From Mycolicibacter engbaekii (GTDB taxonomy: Bacteria; Actinomycetota; Actinomycetes; Mycobacteriales; Mycobacteriaceae): a stretch of DNA of 64,000 bases. The notes beneath the pieces are model-generated. The model was not told where the DNA came from. It ran no database searches and saw only the letters and a list, made by a program, of their open reading frames with translations. The DNA lies in contig NZ_LQOT01000016.1 of assembly GCF_002101585.1 (NCBI RefSeq), forward strand, positions 1 to 64,000. The letters are read 5' to 3'. This document shows, piece after piece, positions 1 to 10,350 of the stretch; positions within the stretch are counted from its first letter, which is position 1, and each line of letters begins with the position of its first letter. A program made the position numbers and the translations under genes.

Positions 1-9
1 TGAGTTGCT

Positions 10-309
10 CTAGCTGCCCGACAGGATCTGCTGCGACGCAGCTTCCTGCTGCTCGTAGTGGTTGGCGTCGCGGATCAAGCCGTCGCGCACGCTGTGCAAC
101 ATGGTCACGATGTTGCGGAACGCGGTCTGCATCTGACCCATGGTGTCCATCGACGTCCGCTCCGCCAGACCACCCCAGCCGGCACCGGAGATGTTGGTCG
201 AAGACGCCCACATCCGGCGCGCCTCGTCCTCAACGGTCTGCGCGTGCACATCGAAGCGGCCGGCCATCGCACGCATCGCGTCCGGGTCGGTCATAAAACG
301 TGTTGCCAT
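10..309 (-). CDS. ESAT-6-like protein, EsxM/EsxJ/EsxK type (ESX-5 associated)
   Basis: A 99-residue WXG100 protein of the mycobacterial QILSS subfamily; it ends in QQILSGS and carries the RRMWAS and SGAGWGG segments typical of EsxJ/K/M/P/W. Such proteins form a helical-hairpin heterodimer with a second Esx protein and leave the cell through the type VII system ESX-5. The WG turn lies near residue 45. The ATG at 309 follows a purine-rich GGGAGAAGGA ribosome site. It is the last complete gene of a minus-strand PE-PPE-Esx unit, 84 bp after the PPE stop. The expected EsxN/EsxI-type partner would lie beyond the left edge. The family call is sure; which paralogue it matches is not. Confidence 0.93.
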   Translation of the reverse strand: MATRFMTDPDAMRAMAGRFDVHAQTVEDEARRMWASSTNISGAGWGGLAERTSMDTMGQMQTAFRNIVTMLHSVRDGLIRDANHYEQQEAASQQILSGS

Positions 310-393
310 GATTCCTTCTCCCTACTTGCTCGAAATTCGTTGTGGTAGCCGGGCGCCGACCCGGCGGACACGTGTGTGTTCTGGCCCCTTCCG

Positions 394-1587
394 CTACCCG
401 CCAGCCGGCGAACGGGGCATAACCTTGGGGGCCTTGGCGGCTACAGCGCCCAGTCCGCGTCCGGCCATCGCGCCCATCAGCGCGTTGCCGAACGGACCGC
501 CGGGCAACCCGGAACCCGCCGACATGGTCTGGATGGGTGCGCTGACCGTGGTGGCCGGCAGCACCGGGGCGGCACGGACCATGCCGTCGGCCGCCATCGA
601 CCAGGCTTGCGGCACCTTGAGCGCGCCCATCGAGGCGGCCTGTCCGAGCTTGGCCGAGATGGCGCTGGTGGCCGAGCTGAAGTGGCCGGCCAGCACGCCG
701 ACCGCGCCTTGCAGCTTGTCGTTGACGAAGTCGCCGATCTGGGTCATCAGGGTGCCGGCGCCCCCGGCACCGGTCTGTCCGGCCAGCGTGCCCGCGGTCC
801 CGGCCGCACCGCCCATCCTGGCGAACTGCATCAGCATCGGCAGGAATCGCACCAGCATCATCGCGGGGGCGGACATCGTGTTGATCGGCGACATCATCGA
901 GGCGATGGTGGTGGCCGCGACCTTGTCGCCGAACATCGCCGAGGGCAGGCCGACGGCGTCGATCAACCCACCGACAGTGGCAAAGTCATAGCCCGAGGGC
1001 GGGGTGACCGGGACGCCGGTCCCCGGAAGCGGACCACCCTCAGCCGATCCCGGCGTGGTTGCCAATGCGGACTGCGGCGGCGGCGAGACCTGCTGCAGGG
1101 CATTGTTGTTGGCCTCGGCCGCGGCACTGTAGGTGTCCATCGCCGCGCCGTCGGTCGCCCACATGGCCTCGTACTGAGCCTCGGTGGCCGCGATCGCCGG
1201 GGTGTTCTGGCCGAAGAAGTTGGTCGAGATCAGCGCCAGCAGCATCGCCCGGTTCGCCACGATCGCCGGGGGCGGCACCGACGCGGCACGGGCCGCCTCG
1301 AACAGCCCGGCGGCCTGAGTGGCCAGGCCGGCGTTGGCGGCGGCGGTGGCCGCGGCCTGCTCCAACCAGGCCACATAGGGAGCGGTCGCGGCGGTCGCCG
1401 AAGCAGAGCCGATACCGGTCCATGTCGAGTCCAGGTTGGCGATCACCGAGTGGGTCGCCGTGGCCGTCGTGACCAACTCGGCAGCCAGTTGGCTCCATGC
1501 CTCTGCGGCTTGCAGCAACGGAGCCGAACCCGGGCCGGTATAGATCAGCCCGGAGTTGATCTCCGGAGGAAAGATACTGAAACTCAT
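394..1587 (-). CDS. PPE family protein
   Basis: A 397-residue protein with the Pro-Pro-Glu motif at residues 8-10 (FPPEINS) and a typical ~180-residue PPE helical domain rich in Ala. The C-terminal part has a VPQAW segment at about residue 325 resembling the GxxSVPxxW motif of the PPE-SVP subgroup, then a Gly/Ala/Met-rich tail ending PRSPAGG. PPE proteins pair with a PE partner and are exported by ESX systems, mostly ESX-5. The start lies 14 bp after the PE stop, so PE and PPE are co-transcribed and probably form a heterodimer. No strong Shine-Dalgarno is visible, which suggests translational coupling. Confidence 0.93.
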   Translation of the reverse strand: MSFSIFPPEINSGLIYTGPGSAPLLQAAEAWSQLAAELVTTATATHSVIANLDSTWTGIGSASATAATAPYVAWLEQAAATAAANAGLATQAAGLFEAARAASVPPPAIVANRAMLLALISTNFFGQNTPAIAATEAQYEAMWATDGAAMDTYSAAAEANNNALQQVSPPPQSALATTPGSAEGGPLPGTGVPVTPPSGYDFATVGGLIDAVGLPSAMFGDKVAATTIASMMSPINTMSAPAMMLVRFLPMLMQFARMGGAAGTAGTLAGQTGAGGAGTLMTQIGDFVNDKLQGAVGVLAGHFSSATSAISAKLGQAASMGALKVPQAWSMAADGMVRAAPVLPATTVSAPIQTMSAGSGLPGGPFGNALMGAMAGRGLGAVAAKAPKVMPRSPAGG

Positions 1588-1601
1588 CGATGCGCCCCGC
1601 T

Positions 1602-1901
1602 TCAGCCGGCGGACGCTGCGTTGACGGCCTCGGTGAGGGCGTAGGCGTTGGCGTTGCTGCTCAAGGTGGCCACGATCTGCTGGTGCACTGCGGTCGCCTG
1701 CGCGCTGACCTGCTGGAACAGCGCGCCGTGCGCCGCGAACTGGGCAGCGGTGATGGCCGACACCACGTCGGCGGCCGGCGCGACCACCCCGGTGGTGGGC
1801 GCGGCAGCGGCTGTGACCCCTGCGGCCATGGAGTCGCCGATTCCGGAAAGGCTTCCGGCGGCCGCCGTCAGAAACTCTGGCTGAGCGGTAACGAACGACA
1901 T
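1602..1901 (-). CDS. PE family protein
   Basis: A 99-residue PE-domain-only protein that begins MSFVTAQPEFL, with the Pro-Glu pair at residues 8-9. The helical hairpin and a YxxxD/E-like export signal region (YALTEA near residue 89) are visible. It is first in the PE-PPE-Esx operon. A strong ribosome site (AGGAGG) lies 5 bases upstream of the ATG. Its likely role is to bind the downstream PPE protein and carry the secretion signal to ESX-5. There is no PGRS or other long C-terminal extension. Confidence 0.94.
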   Translation of the reverse strand: MSFVTAQPEFLTAAAGSLSGIGDSMAAGVTAAAAPTTGVVAPAADVVSAITAAQFAAHGALFQQVSAQATAVHQQIVATLSSNANAYALTEAVNAASAG

Positions 1902-2393
1902 TGTTCCTCCTGGGGGTCGTGCAAGGCGTCTCTGGGGGGATGTTTGATATTCGAAGTTAGCGTCAATACTTGACGTACGTCACTCTAGCGGACAGTTGTA
2001 ATAACGGTCTGATAAAGCTGGGGCTGCAGTGACGAACGGCAACTCGGCGCCGGGGCAAAGCACGGGCCCTAGGAGACGGGTTGAGACGTTCACCGCGCAG
2101 ACGACCTCTCTAAAGAGCTGGGCAGATAGCTGGCCGGCCGTCGCGGGAGGGGCTCCACTGCGGCCGGATGCAGACCGTAACACCGGCGCGAACACGGGGT
2201 ACAGCGCCGCGACAAACATTCAGTAAAGCTTTGGGATCTGGTCAGACAACGCTGGTTTCACTTAGCCGCAGCGTGGGATTGGCCGTATTCAACCCGCCGA
2301 AGCAGCCCTGGGGGCGGCCGACGGTGTGCAAAGCTAAGGTGCCCCATCGGTCGGCCGCCACCCGGCCCCACGGACAACCCCACGGAGCGTGCG
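1902..2393. promoter_or_regulatory. Divergent intergenic region with nested palindromes
   Basis: 492 bp with no convincing gene, between the PE start (minus) and the metallopeptidase start (plus). At 1961-1975 there is a perfect inverted repeat, CGTCAA-TAC-TTGACG, and at 1971-1982 an overlapping 12-bp palindrome, TGACGTACGTCA. On the minus strand the repeat gives a TTGACG box about 60 bp upstream of the PE start, a plausible -35 or operator. No clear -10 can be fixed. The stretch 1930-2010 is less GC-rich than its surroundings. Short open frames here look like chance. Confidence 0.5.
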
Positions 2394-3266
2394 ATGACCT
2401 TCAACGAGGGTATGCGGATCGATACGAGCACCACCTCCTCGGGCGGCGGCCGCGGCATCGCCGTCGGCGGCGGCGTCGCCGGACTGGTGATCCTGGTGGT
2501 GGCGCTGTTGCTGGGAGCCGATCCCGGCGAAGTCCTGAGCCAGCAGCCGGTGGATTCCGCGCAATACAGCGCGCCGGGATTCGATCTCAACAAGTGCCGC
2601 ACCGGACAGGACGCGAATAAATATGTGCAATGCCGGGTCGTCGCGACCGCCAATTCGGTGGACGCGGTCTGGTCGGACCTGATGCGGGGCTACACCCGGC
2701 CACGGGTGCAGCTGTTCAGTGGACAGACGTCCACCGGCTGCGGGGCTGCCACCAGCGCGGTAGGGCCGTTCTACTGCCCGGTGGACCAGACCGCCTACTT
2801 CGACACCGACTTCTTCACCGTGCTCGTGGACCGATTCGGTTCCAGCAGTGGACCGCTCGCGCAGGAGTACGTCGTCGCCCACGAATTCGGACACCACGTG
2901 CAGAACCTGCTCGGTGTGCTCGGCCGGGCCCAGCACGGCGCGCAGGGCCCCACCGGTGCCGGTGTCCGCACGGAACTGCAGGCCGACTGCTACGCCGGCG
3001 TGTGGGCCCACTATGCGTCGGTGACCAAGCAGGAAGGCACCGGCGTGCCGTTTTTGGAGCCGCTGACCGATGCCGACATCCGCGACGCCTTGTCGGCGGC
3101 GTCGTCGGTGGGCGACGACCGCATCCAGCAGGCCGCGACCGGCCGGGTCAACCCGGAGTCCTGGACGCATGGCGCATCGGCGCAGCGTCAGCACTGGTTC
3201 ACCGTCGGCTACCAGACCGGCGACCCCGACAAGTGCGACACCTTCGCCGCACGTGACCTGGGTTAG
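2394..3266 (+). CDS. YpfJ-type membrane-anchored zinc metallopeptidase
   Basis: A 290-residue homologue of M. tuberculosis Rv2575 (neutral zinc metallopeptidase, YpfJ family). A Gly-rich N-terminus precedes one membrane segment at about residues 22-42 (VAGLVILVVALLLGA). The rest should lie outside the membrane. The zinc motif HEFGH is near residue 164, and a downstream ELQADCYAG segment probably supplies the third, glutamate ligand. Substrates of this family are unknown. The ATG at 2394 is preceded by GGAG at a reasonable distance. It stands alone, facing away from the PE-PPE operon. Confidence 0.85.
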   Translation: MTFNEGMRIDTSTTSSGGGRGIAVGGGVAGLVILVVALLLGADPGEVLSQQPVDSAQYSAPGFDLNKCRTGQDANKYVQCRVVATANSVDAVWSDLMRGYTRPRVQLFSGQTSTGCGAATSAVGPFYCPVDQTAYFDTDFFTVLVDRFGSSSGPLAQEYVVAHEFGHHVQNLLGVLGRAQHGAQGPTGAGVRTELQADCYAGVWAHYASVTKQEGTGVPFLEPLTDADIRDALSAASSVGDDRIQQAATGRVNPESWTHGASAQRQHWFTVGYQTGDPDKCDTFAARDLG

Positions 3267-3328
3267 CCCCGAGGCACGGGAAGCGTTCCCGCCGTGCCCC
3301 GGTGGCACCGCGCCGGCCCGGCGGCGGC

Positions 3329-3682
3329 ATGACTGACCGGTCTGCGGTGAACACCGAACTGCTGTTCTCCTACGGCACGCTGCAGCTTGCGCAGGTGCAG
3401 CGCAGCACGTTCGGGCGCGAGCTCGACGGCCGGCCGGACGCGATCGCCGACTACGAGCTCGACTACGTCACGATCACCGATCCCCACGTGGTGGCGGTCA
3501 GCGGCAGCGACCGCCACCCGATACTGCGCCCCGCGCCAGGCGCATACGTGGCGGGCACCGTGTTCGCGATCAGCGCCGCGGAGCTGGCCGCCGCCGACGA
3601 CTACGAAGTCGACGCCTACCGGCGAATCGCGGTGCCGCTGCGCTCCGGCGAGCGGGCCTGGGTTTATGTGTTCGCCGACTGA
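3329..3682 (+). CDS. Gamma-glutamylcyclotransferase-like (AIG2 fold) protein
   Basis: A 117-residue protein whose N-terminus carries LFSYGTLQ, the YG(S/T)L substrate-loop motif of the gamma-glutamylcyclotransferase/AIG2 fold. The D-x-YE-x-D-x-YRR segment near residue 95 matches the region containing the catalytic Glu. Members release 5-oxoproline from gamma-glutamyl amines or peptides, but many have no known substrate. I chose the ATG at 3329 because the family motif begins shortly after it. It lies 62 bp after the metallopeptidase on the same strand and ends 12 bp before a convergent gene. Confidence 0.75.
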   Translation: MTDRSAVNTELLFSYGTLQLAQVQRSTFGRELDGRPDAIADYELDYVTITDPHVVAVSGSDRHPILRPAPGAYVAGTVFAISAAELAAADDYEVDAYRRIAVPLRSGERAWVYVFAD

Positions 3683-3694
3683 ACCGGCGCTAGC

Positions 3695-4288
3695 TCACCA
3701 CGGCCGGGTGGCGCAGGAGACGCCGCTGCCCCCCTGCTGCGACACCACCACCTCGCCGTCGACGGCGATCTCGCAGTGAAACTCCGGGTTGATCCGCAGA
3801 CCCCCACTGGCGGTGACCAGCGCCCACTGGGCGGGATCGGCCAGCGTGGTGGTGTAGACCACCGGCTGGCCGCCGGCGATCGGCACGCGCACGGTCTCGA
3901 GGTACTCCGAGGAGTTGGCGTTGTAGACCGCCATGCTCGGGGGGTCGGTCTTGATGTAGGAGATGTTGCCGGTCAGGTCACTGGTGGCGGTGATGGTGTA
4001 GGTGACCTCGTGCCCGCCGGCCACGCCGGGCTTCGGGGCTTCGGCTGAGGGCTCGGACGCATTCTCGGCCGGCGTGGCGGCCTCGCTGGGGGTCGGCGTG
4101 GCGGCCTCGCTGGGGGTCGGCGTGGCGGCCTCGCTGGGGGCCGGGCTGGGAGTCGGGCTGGGTGCCGCCGAGGATTCTGTCGAGGGCTCCGGCTCCGCCA
4201 ATGCCGTCGGCTGGCCGCAGAGCAGTCCGCCCGCCGTCACCAAAAGCACTGCGCCAAGCCCGGATGTCGCCTTTTGCATCATCGTCAT
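3695..4288 (-). CDS. Secreted Pro/Ser-rich protein with MmpS-like C-terminal domain
   Basis: About 197 residues. A signal peptide (MTMMQKATSGLG then a hydrophobic stretch, cleavage plausible after PTALA) is followed by a low-complexity Pro/Ser/Ala/Glu linker containing three PSEAATPT/A repeats. The C-terminal ~100-residue beta domain has the look of the MmpS accessory proteins: YTITATSDLTGNISYI, then a two-Cys segment near the end. Unlike classical MmpS it has no MmpL neighbour. It resembles the position of Rv2576c. The start at 4288 was picked for the signal peptide; an upstream in-frame ATG at 4339 is possible but adds a non-signal-like leader. Confidence 0.7.
   Translation of the reverse strand: MTMMQKATSGLGAVLLVTAGGLLCGQPTALAEPEPSTESSAAPSPTPSPAPSEAATPTPSEAATPTPSEAATPAENASEPSAEAPKPGVAGGHEVTYTITATSDLTGNISYIKTDPPSMAVYNANSSEYLETVRVPIAGGQPVVYTTTLADPAQWALVTASGGLRINPEFHCEIAVDGEVVVSQQGGSGVSCATRPW
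4071..4142. repeat. 24-bp tandem repeat, three copies, in the MmpS-like gene
   Basis: Three head-to-tail 24-bp units at 4071-4094, 4095-4118 and 4119-4142, identical apart from one base near the end of the third. They encode the 8-residue linker repeat PSEAATPT. The length keeps the frame, so copy number could vary without breaking the gene. It is a natural VNTR candidate. Confidence 0.9.
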
Positions 4289-4360
4289 ACCCGGAAACGG
4301 TACCGGAGTGCCGACTGCGGCGAGGGTCGGCAAACCCAAGTCACCGATGGTGCGGCCGCG

Positions 4361-5626
4361 TCACTCGCCGCTCACGCGGGCCCGGACCTGGGTCACCACG
4401 TCATCGAGCGCGACGTCGACCTGCTCCCCGGTGGCCAGGAGTTTGACGCCGACGGTGCCGGCCTGCAGATCACGGTCGCCGGCGACGAGAGCCACCACGG
4501 CCCCGGAACGGTCGGCCGCCCGCATCGCGCCTTTGAGACCGCGGTCCCCGTAAGCCAGATCCACCCGCAGCCCGGCCTCCCGCAGGCGGGCGGCGATCAC
4601 CGCCAACTGCAGCTTGGCGGACTCGGAAAGCCCCACGCCGAACACGTCGCAGCGCGTCGAGCGCCCCACGGTTTTACCCTCGGCGGCCAGCGCGAGCAGG
4701 GTGCGGTCCACCCCCAGGCCGAAGCCGATACCGGACAGGTCCTGTCCGCCCAGCTGCCGCATCAGGCCGTCGTAGCGGCCGCCACCGCCGATCCCCGACT
4801 GCGCGCCCAATCCGTCGTGCACGAACTCAAAGGTGGTCTTGGTGTAGTAATCCAGACCGCGCACCATCCGCGGATTGATGACGTAGGGCACCCGCAGCGC
4901 GTCCAGATGCGCCAGCACGGTGTCGAAGTGCGTCCGGGCGGCCTCCGACAGGTGCTCGAGCATCAGCGGGGCGTCGGCGGTCATCTCCCGCACGTGCGGG
5001 CGCTTGTCGTCGAGCACCCGCAGCGGATTGATCTCGGCGCGGCGGCGCGTCTCCTCGTCCAGGTCCAGGCCGAACAGGAACTGCTGCAGCAGTTCCCGGT
5101 AGGCGGGCCGGCAGGTGTCGTCACCGAGCGAGGTGATCTCCAGCCGGAAGCCCTCCAGGCCCAGGGAACGGAACCCCTCGTCGGCGACGGCGATCACCTC
5201 GGCGTCCAGCGCGGGATCGTCCACGCCGATGGCTTCGACCCCGACCTGTTGCAGCTGCCGGTAACGGCCGGCCTGGGGGCGTTCGTACCGGAAGAACGGC
5301 CCGGAATAGCAGAGTTTGACCGGCAACTGACCCCGGTCCAGTCCGTGCTCGATCACCGCGCGCATCACGCCCGCGGTGCCCTCGGGCCGCAGGGTCACCG
5401 AACGGTCGCCCCGGTCGGCAAAGGTGTACATCTCTTTGGAGACCACGTCGGTGGACTCCCCCACCCCGCGCGCGAACAGGGCGGTGTCCTCGAAGATCGG
5501 TAGCTCGATATCGCCGTAGCCGGCGCGGCGAGCGACCGCCAACAGGCCGTCGCGAACCGCGACGAAACCGGCGGAGGCCGGCGGAACATAATCGGGCACC
5601 CCTTTGGGTGCGGCAAACGTGCTCAC
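4361..5626 (-). CDS. hisS: Histidyl-tRNA synthetase
   Basis: A 421-residue class II aminoacyl-tRNA synthetase that charges tRNA-His. Motif 2 ([15 protein letters not shown] near residue 78), the [13 protein letters not shown] loop, the His-A segment [12 protein letters not shown] near residue 260 and the C-terminal anticodon-binding domain are all present. Length is normal (Rv2580c is similar). It starts with GTG at 5626 and overlaps the stop of the upstream hydrolase gene by four bases (GTGA), so the two are translated from one message. Confidence 0.97.
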   Translation of the reverse strand: MSTFAAPKGVPDYVPPASAGFVAVRDGLLAVARRAGYGDIELPIFEDTALFARGVGESTDVVSKEMYTFADRGDRSVTLRPEGTAGVMRAVIEHGLDRGQLPVKLCYSGPFFRYERPQAGRYRQLQQVGVEAIGVDDPALDAEVIAVADEGFRSLGLEGFRLEITSLGDDTCRPAYRELLQQFLFGLDLDEETRRRAEINPLRVLDDKRPHVREMTADAPLMLEHLSEAARTHFDTVLAHLDALRVPYVINPRMVRGLDYYTKTTFEFVHDGLGAQSGIGGGGRYDGLMRQLGGQDLSGIGFGLGVDRTLLALAAEGKTVGRSTRCDVFGVGLSESAKLQLAVIAARLREAGLRVDLAYGDRGLKGAMRAADRSGAVVALVAGDRDLQAGTVGVKLLATGEQVDVALDDVVTQVRARVSGE

Positions 5627-6300
5627 GCACTCAGCCCTTCCAGGAACGGGTTGTTACGGCGCTCGGCGCCGATGGTGGTCTGGGGTCCGTGACCGGGTAA
5701 CACCACGGTCGCGTCGTCGAGACACAGCAACTTCTCGACGATCGAGGTCAGCAGATCGCGCCCGCTGCCACCGGGCAGATCAGTGCGTCCCACCGAATTC
5801 TGAAACAGCGTGTCACCGCTGAACACCACCTCGGCGGCGTCGCCTTCGACCCGGAAGGTCACCGAACCGCGGGTGTGGCCGGGCGTATGGTCCACGGTCA
5901 CGGCGGTGTCGCCCAGGCCCAGCACCGCGCCGTCGCGATCCAGTTCGATCAGCTGCCGGGGCTCGGTGAACATCACCTTGCTCAACACACCGAACAACGC
6001 CTGCCCGGGCACCGTCCCGAACGAGCGCACAGGGTCGGTGAGCATGTAGCGGTCCTCGGGGTGGATGTAGGTGGGGCAACCATAGGTGTCGGAGACCTTC
6101 TGCGCCGACCAGATGTGGTCGATGTGACCGTGGGTGAGCAATACCGCCGCCGGCGTCAGCCGATTCTCGTCGAGAACGCGCCGCAGCCTGGCCATCGCGC
6201 GTTGTCCGGGGTCGACGACGACGGCGTCCGCGCCCTGCCGCGGCGCCACCACGTAGCAGTTGCACGCCAGCATCCCCGCGGGGAATCCGGTCACCAACAC
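5623..6300 (-). CDS. Metallo-beta-lactamase-fold hydrolase (glyoxalase II-like)
   Basis: A 225-residue protein like Rv2581c. It carries the metal-binding THGHIDH motif near residue 57, a downstream [10 protein letters not shown] segment, FSGDTLF and VLPGHG, which together complete the binuclear site of glyoxalase II/persulfide-dioxygenase-like enzymes. The likely reaction is hydrolysis of a thioester such as an S-lactoyl thiol; the thiol in mycobacteria would be mycothiol, which is inference. The GTG at 6300 gives VLVTGFPAG, the family N-terminus. The frame stays open far upstream but that part has no family similarity. It forms a two-gene operon with hisS. Confidence 0.87.
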   Translation of the reverse strand: MLVTGFPAGMLACNCYVVAPRQGADAVVVDPGQRAMARLRRVLDENRLTPAAVLLTHGHIDHIWSAQKVSDTYGCPTYIHPEDRYMLTDPVRSFGTVPGQALFGVLSKVMFTEPRQLIELDRDGAVLGLGDTAVTVDHTPGHTRGSVTFRVEGDAAEVVFSGDTLFQNSVGRTDLPGGSGRDLLTSIVEKLLCLDDATVVLPGHGPQTTIGAERRNNPFLEGLSA

Positions 6301-6409
6301 GCCGACCAGTTTCCCATTGCGCGCCGGTCCGGCGGTGACGCGGGCAGCCCAGACGCGCTCTGGCACACTTGAGGGCCGACTCAACCAGCGAGCCAGGAGG
6401 TTACTGCCG

Positions 6410-7285
<876 letters not shown>

Positions 7286-7303
7286 CGGCGACCGCCGCTC
7301 GCG

Positions 7304-7340
7304 ACCAGGGCCGCACATTCGGGGAATCTGCGGCCCTGGT
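7304..7340. terminator. Bidirectional hairpin between convergent ppiB and rel
   Basis: A perfect 12-bp stem (ACCAGGGCCGCA at 7304-7315 with TGCGGCCCTGGT at 7329-7340), extended after one C/C mismatch by ATTC/GAAT around a GGG loop. It lies just after the ppiB stop and before the rel stop. There is no long T-tract on either strand, as is common for mycobacterial hairpin terminators. Confidence 0.8.
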
Positions 7341-7371
7341 TGCCCACGGGGGCGGTTGTCCGGGCCTCGGG

Positions 7372-9777
7372 CTATGCCGCTGAGGTCACCCGGTAGACGT
7401 CGTACACACCCTCGACGTTGCGGACCACGTTGAGCAGGTGGCCGAGGTGTTTGGGGTCGCCCATCTCGAAGGTGAACCGGCTGATCGCCACCCGGTCGCG
7501 GGAGGTGGTGACCGAGGCGGACAAGATGTTGACCTTCTCGTCGGCGAGCACCTTGGTGATGTCCGAGAGCAGCCGATGCCGGTCGAGAGCCTCGACCTGG
7601 ATAGCGACCAGGAACACCGAGGAAGGCGACGGCGCCCACTTGACCTCGATGATCCGCTCGTCCTGCTGACGCAGCGCGCTGGCGTTGGTGCAGTCGGTGC
7701 GGTGTACCGACACCCCGCCGCCGCGGGTGACGAAACCCATGATCTCGTCACCGGGCACCGGGGTGCAGCACTTGGCCAGCTTGGTCAGGACGCCGGTTGC
7801 ACCGGGAACCGCCACGCCGACGTCATCGGAGTGCCGCTCGCGGCGCGGGAGGGTCAGCGGGGTGGAACGCTCGGCCAGATCCTCTTCGGCCTGGTCCACC
7901 CCGCCCAGTTGGGCCACCAGCCGCTGCACCACGTGTTGCGCCGAGATGTGGTTCTCGCCCACTGCGGTGTACAGCGCCGACACGTCGCTGTAGTGCAGTT
8001 CGCGGGCCACCGCCGCCATCGACTCGCCGTTGACCAGGCGCTGCAGCGGCAAGCCCGCCCGGCGCACCTCGCGCGCCATCGCGTCCTTGCCGGACTCCAG
8101 CGCCTCCTCGCGGCGCTCCTTGGCGAACCACTGGCGGATCTTGGCCTTGGCACGCGGGGACACCACGAACTGCTGCCAGTCCCGCGACGGCCCGGCGTTC
8201 TGTGCCTTCGAGGTGAAGACCTCGACCACTTCCCCGTTCTCCAGCTTGCGTTCCAAGGCCACCAATCGGCCGTTGACCCGAGCACCGATACAGCGGTGAC
8301 CGACCTCGGTGTGCACGGCGTAGGCGAAGTCCACGGGCGTGGAGCCGGTGGGCAGGGTGATCACGTCGCCCTTGGGGGTGAACACGAATATCTCTTTGAC
8401 CGCAAGGTCGTAACGCAGCGACTCGAGGAACTCACCCGGGTCGGCCGCCTCCCGCTGCCAGTCGAGCAGCTGACGCATCCAGGCCATGTCGTCGATCTCG
8501 GCAGCAGTGTTGAGGTGCGGAACACCGTTGCGGCCCTTGGCTTCTTTGTAGCGCCAGTGCGCCGCGATGCCGTACTCGGCGGTGCGGTGCATCTCCCGGG
8601 TGCGGATCTGGATCTCCAGCGGCTTGCCCTCCGGGCCGATGACGGTGGTGTGCAGCGACTGGTAGACGCCGTAGCGCGGTTGGGCGATGTAGTCCTTGAA
8701 CCGGCCGGCCATCGGCTGCCACAGCGAGTGCACGACACCGACCGCGGCGTAGCAGTCCCGGATCTCGTCGCACAGAATCCGCAGTCCGACAAGGTCGTAG
8801 ATGTCATCGAAGTCGCGGCCCCGCACGATCATCTTCTGATAGATCGACCAGTAGTGCTTGGGCCGGCCCTCGACGGTGGCAGTGATCTTCGACTTCGCCA
8901 GAGTGTTGACGATCTCAGCGCGGACCTTGGCCAGGTAGGTGTCCCGCGACGGCGCCCGATCGGCGACCAGGCGCACGATCTCCTCGTAACGCTTCGGGTG
9001 CAGGATCGCGAAGGACAGGTCTTCAAGCTCCCACTTGACGGTGGCCATACCCAGCCGATGCGCCAGCGGCGCAATGACTTCCAGTGTCTCGCGCGCCTTG
9101 CGGGCCTGCTTCTCGGGCGCCAGGAACCGGATGGTGCGCATGTTGTGCAACCGGTCGGCGACCTTGATCACCAGCACGCGGGGATCCCGCGCCATCGCGA
9201 TCACCATCTTGCGGATGGTCTCGGCCTCCGCGGCAGTGCCCAGCACCACCTTGTCCAGCTTGGTCACCCCGTCGACCAGGTGGGCGACCTCGTCACCGAA
9301 CTCGCCCCCCAGCGCCGCCAGGGTGTAACCGGTGTCCTCGACGGTGTCATGCAGCAATGCGGCCACCAGGGTGATGGTGTCCATGCCCAGCTCGGCCAGA
9401 ATGGTCGCCACAGCCACCGGGTGGGTGATGTAGGGATCCCCCGAATGCCGTAGCTGGGTGGCGTGGCGTTGCTCGGCGACCTCATAGGCACGCTGGAGCA
9501 GCGCCAGATTGGCTTTCGGGTAGTACTGCCGGTGCACCGCCACCAGCGGCTCCAGCACCGGGCTCAGCGCCCCCCGCTGCGCCGTGATGCGCCGGGCGAT
9601 CCGGGCCCGCACCCGCCGGGAGGCGCTGGTGGGGACCTTGAGCAGGTCGGTGCGCTCGGTGGGCGAATCCTGGGCAACCGCCTCCGAGACCGCAATCGGC
9701 GGGCTTGTGTCAGCGCTGGACCGGTCGCGGTCGGAGCCCTGATCCAAGCCGTGCTCTAAGCCTTGTTCAGGGCCCAC
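7372..9777 (-). CDS. relA: Bifunctional (p)ppGpp synthetase/hydrolase Rel
   Basis: About 801 residues, the full Rel architecture. There is an N-terminal HD hydrolase domain (HDTVED near residue 143), a synthetase domain with RFKD near residue 360 (the RXKD form of bifunctional enzymes), a TGS domain ([19 protein letters not shown]), a helical/zinc-finger-like region ([14 protein letters not shown]) and a C-terminal ACT domain. It makes and degrades the stringent-response alarmone. I prefer the GTG at 9777 because GGAGG (9786-9790) lies 8 bases upstream; the GTG at 9786 overlaps that site. It is co-directional with apt upstream (a purine salvage enzyme), a conserved actinobacterial pairing. 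Confidence 0.96.
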   Translation of the reverse strand: MGPEQGLEHGLDQGSDRDRSSADTSPPIAVSEAVAQDSPTERTDLLKVPTSASRRVRARIARRITAQRGALSPVLEPLVAVHRQYYPKANLALLQRAYEVAEQRHATQLRHSGDPYITHPVAVATILAELGMDTITLVAALLHDTVEDTGYTLAALGGEFGDEVAHLVDGVTKLDKVVLGTAAEAETIRKMVIAMARDPRVLVIKVADRLHNMRTIRFLAPEKQARKARETLEVIAPLAHRLGMATVKWELEDLSFAILHPKRYEEIVRLVADRAPSRDTYLAKVRAEIVNTLAKSKITATVEGRPKHYWSIYQKMIVRGRDFDDIYDLVGLRILCDEIRDCYAAVGVVHSLWQPMAGRFKDYIAQPRYGVYQSLHTTVIGPEGKPLEIQIRTREMHRTAEYGIAAHWRYKEAKGRNGVPHLNTAAEIDDMAWMRQLLDWQREAADPGEFLESLRYDLAVKEIFVFTPKGDVITLPTGSTPVDFAYAVHTEVGHRCIGARVNGRLVALERKLENGEVVEVFTSKAQNAGPSRDWQQFVVSPRAKAKIRQWFAKERREEALESGKDAMAREVRRAGLPLQRLVNGESMAAVARELHYSDVSALYTAVGENHISAQHVVQRLVAQLGGVDQAEEDLAERSTPLTLPRRERHSDDVGVAVPGATGVLTKLAKCCTPVPGDEIMGFVTRGGGVSVHRTDCTNASALRQQDERIIEVKWAPSPSSVFLVAIQVEALDRHRLLSDITKVLADEKVNILSASVTTSRDRVAISRFTFEMGDPKHLGHLLNVVRNVEGVYDVYRVTSAA

Positions 9778-9807
9778 TGTGCTCACCTCCGACCACGAGA
9801 ATATCGG

Positions 9808-10350
9808 CTAAATCAGGTGCAGTCGTTCGAGCCGCAGCGGGGCCACGGCGGCCCGCCCGCCCAGCCCGGCCAGCTCCAGCACCACCGCCGCCGCGACCAC
9901 CTCGGCTCCTGCCCGGGTCAGCAACCGCCGCGTTGCGGCCAGGGTACCGCCGGTGGCCAGAACGTCGTCGAGGATCACCACACGCCGGCCGGCCAGGTCG
10001 ACTCCGTCGGCCGGGATCTCCAACACCGCGGTGCCGTACTCGAGCTGGTAACGCTCCGAGAGCACCGGCGGCGGCAACTTGCCGCCCTTGCGCACGGCCA
10101 GGGCACCCACCCCGAGCCGGTCGGCGACCGCCCCGGCCAGCAGGAAACCGCGTGCGTCGATCCCGGCCACCAGGTCTGCTCCGGCGGCGGCTCGAGCCAG
10201 GGCATCGGTGACCACCGCCAGGCCCGCCGCGTCGGCGAACACCGGGGTGAGGTCTTTGAAGGCGACTCCCGGCGTGGGGAAATCGGGCACCTCGCGGATC
10301 AGCGCCGCGATGATCTCGCCGGCGCCCGCCGCGGACTCCGCGTGGCTCAC
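9808..10350 (-). CDS. apt: Adenine phosphoribosyltransferase
   Basis: A 180-residue purine salvage enzyme making AMP from adenine and PRPP. The PRPP-binding motif [14 protein letters not shown] lies near residue 125, and the [10 protein letters not shown] and GIDARGF segments are typical of Apt. It starts with GTG at 10350, overlapping the stop of the upstream lipoprotein gene by four bases (GTGA). The frame is open farther upstream, but that is the out-of-phase lipoprotein gene. It lies 30 bp ahead of rel, so nucleotide salvage and ppGpp metabolism probably share a transcript. Confidence 0.95.
   Translation of the reverse strand: MSHAESAAGAGEIIAALIREVPDFPTPGVAFKDLTPVFADAAGLAVVTDALARAAAGADLVAGIDARGFLLAGAVADRLGVGALAVRKGGKLPPPVLSERYQLEYGTAVLEIPADGVDLAGRRVVILDDVLATGGTLAATRRLLTRAGAEVVAAAVVLELAGLGGRAAVAPLRLERLHLI

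Noticed and set aside
1980..2620. Small open frames between the PE gene and the metallopeptidase
   Set aside because: Overlapping frames on both strands with no ribosome site and no conserved look.
7438..9453. 671-residue open frame on the plus strand opposite rel
   Set aside because: Antisense shadow of rel caused by high third-position GC; composition is Arg/Gly/His-rich with no motif or ribosome site.
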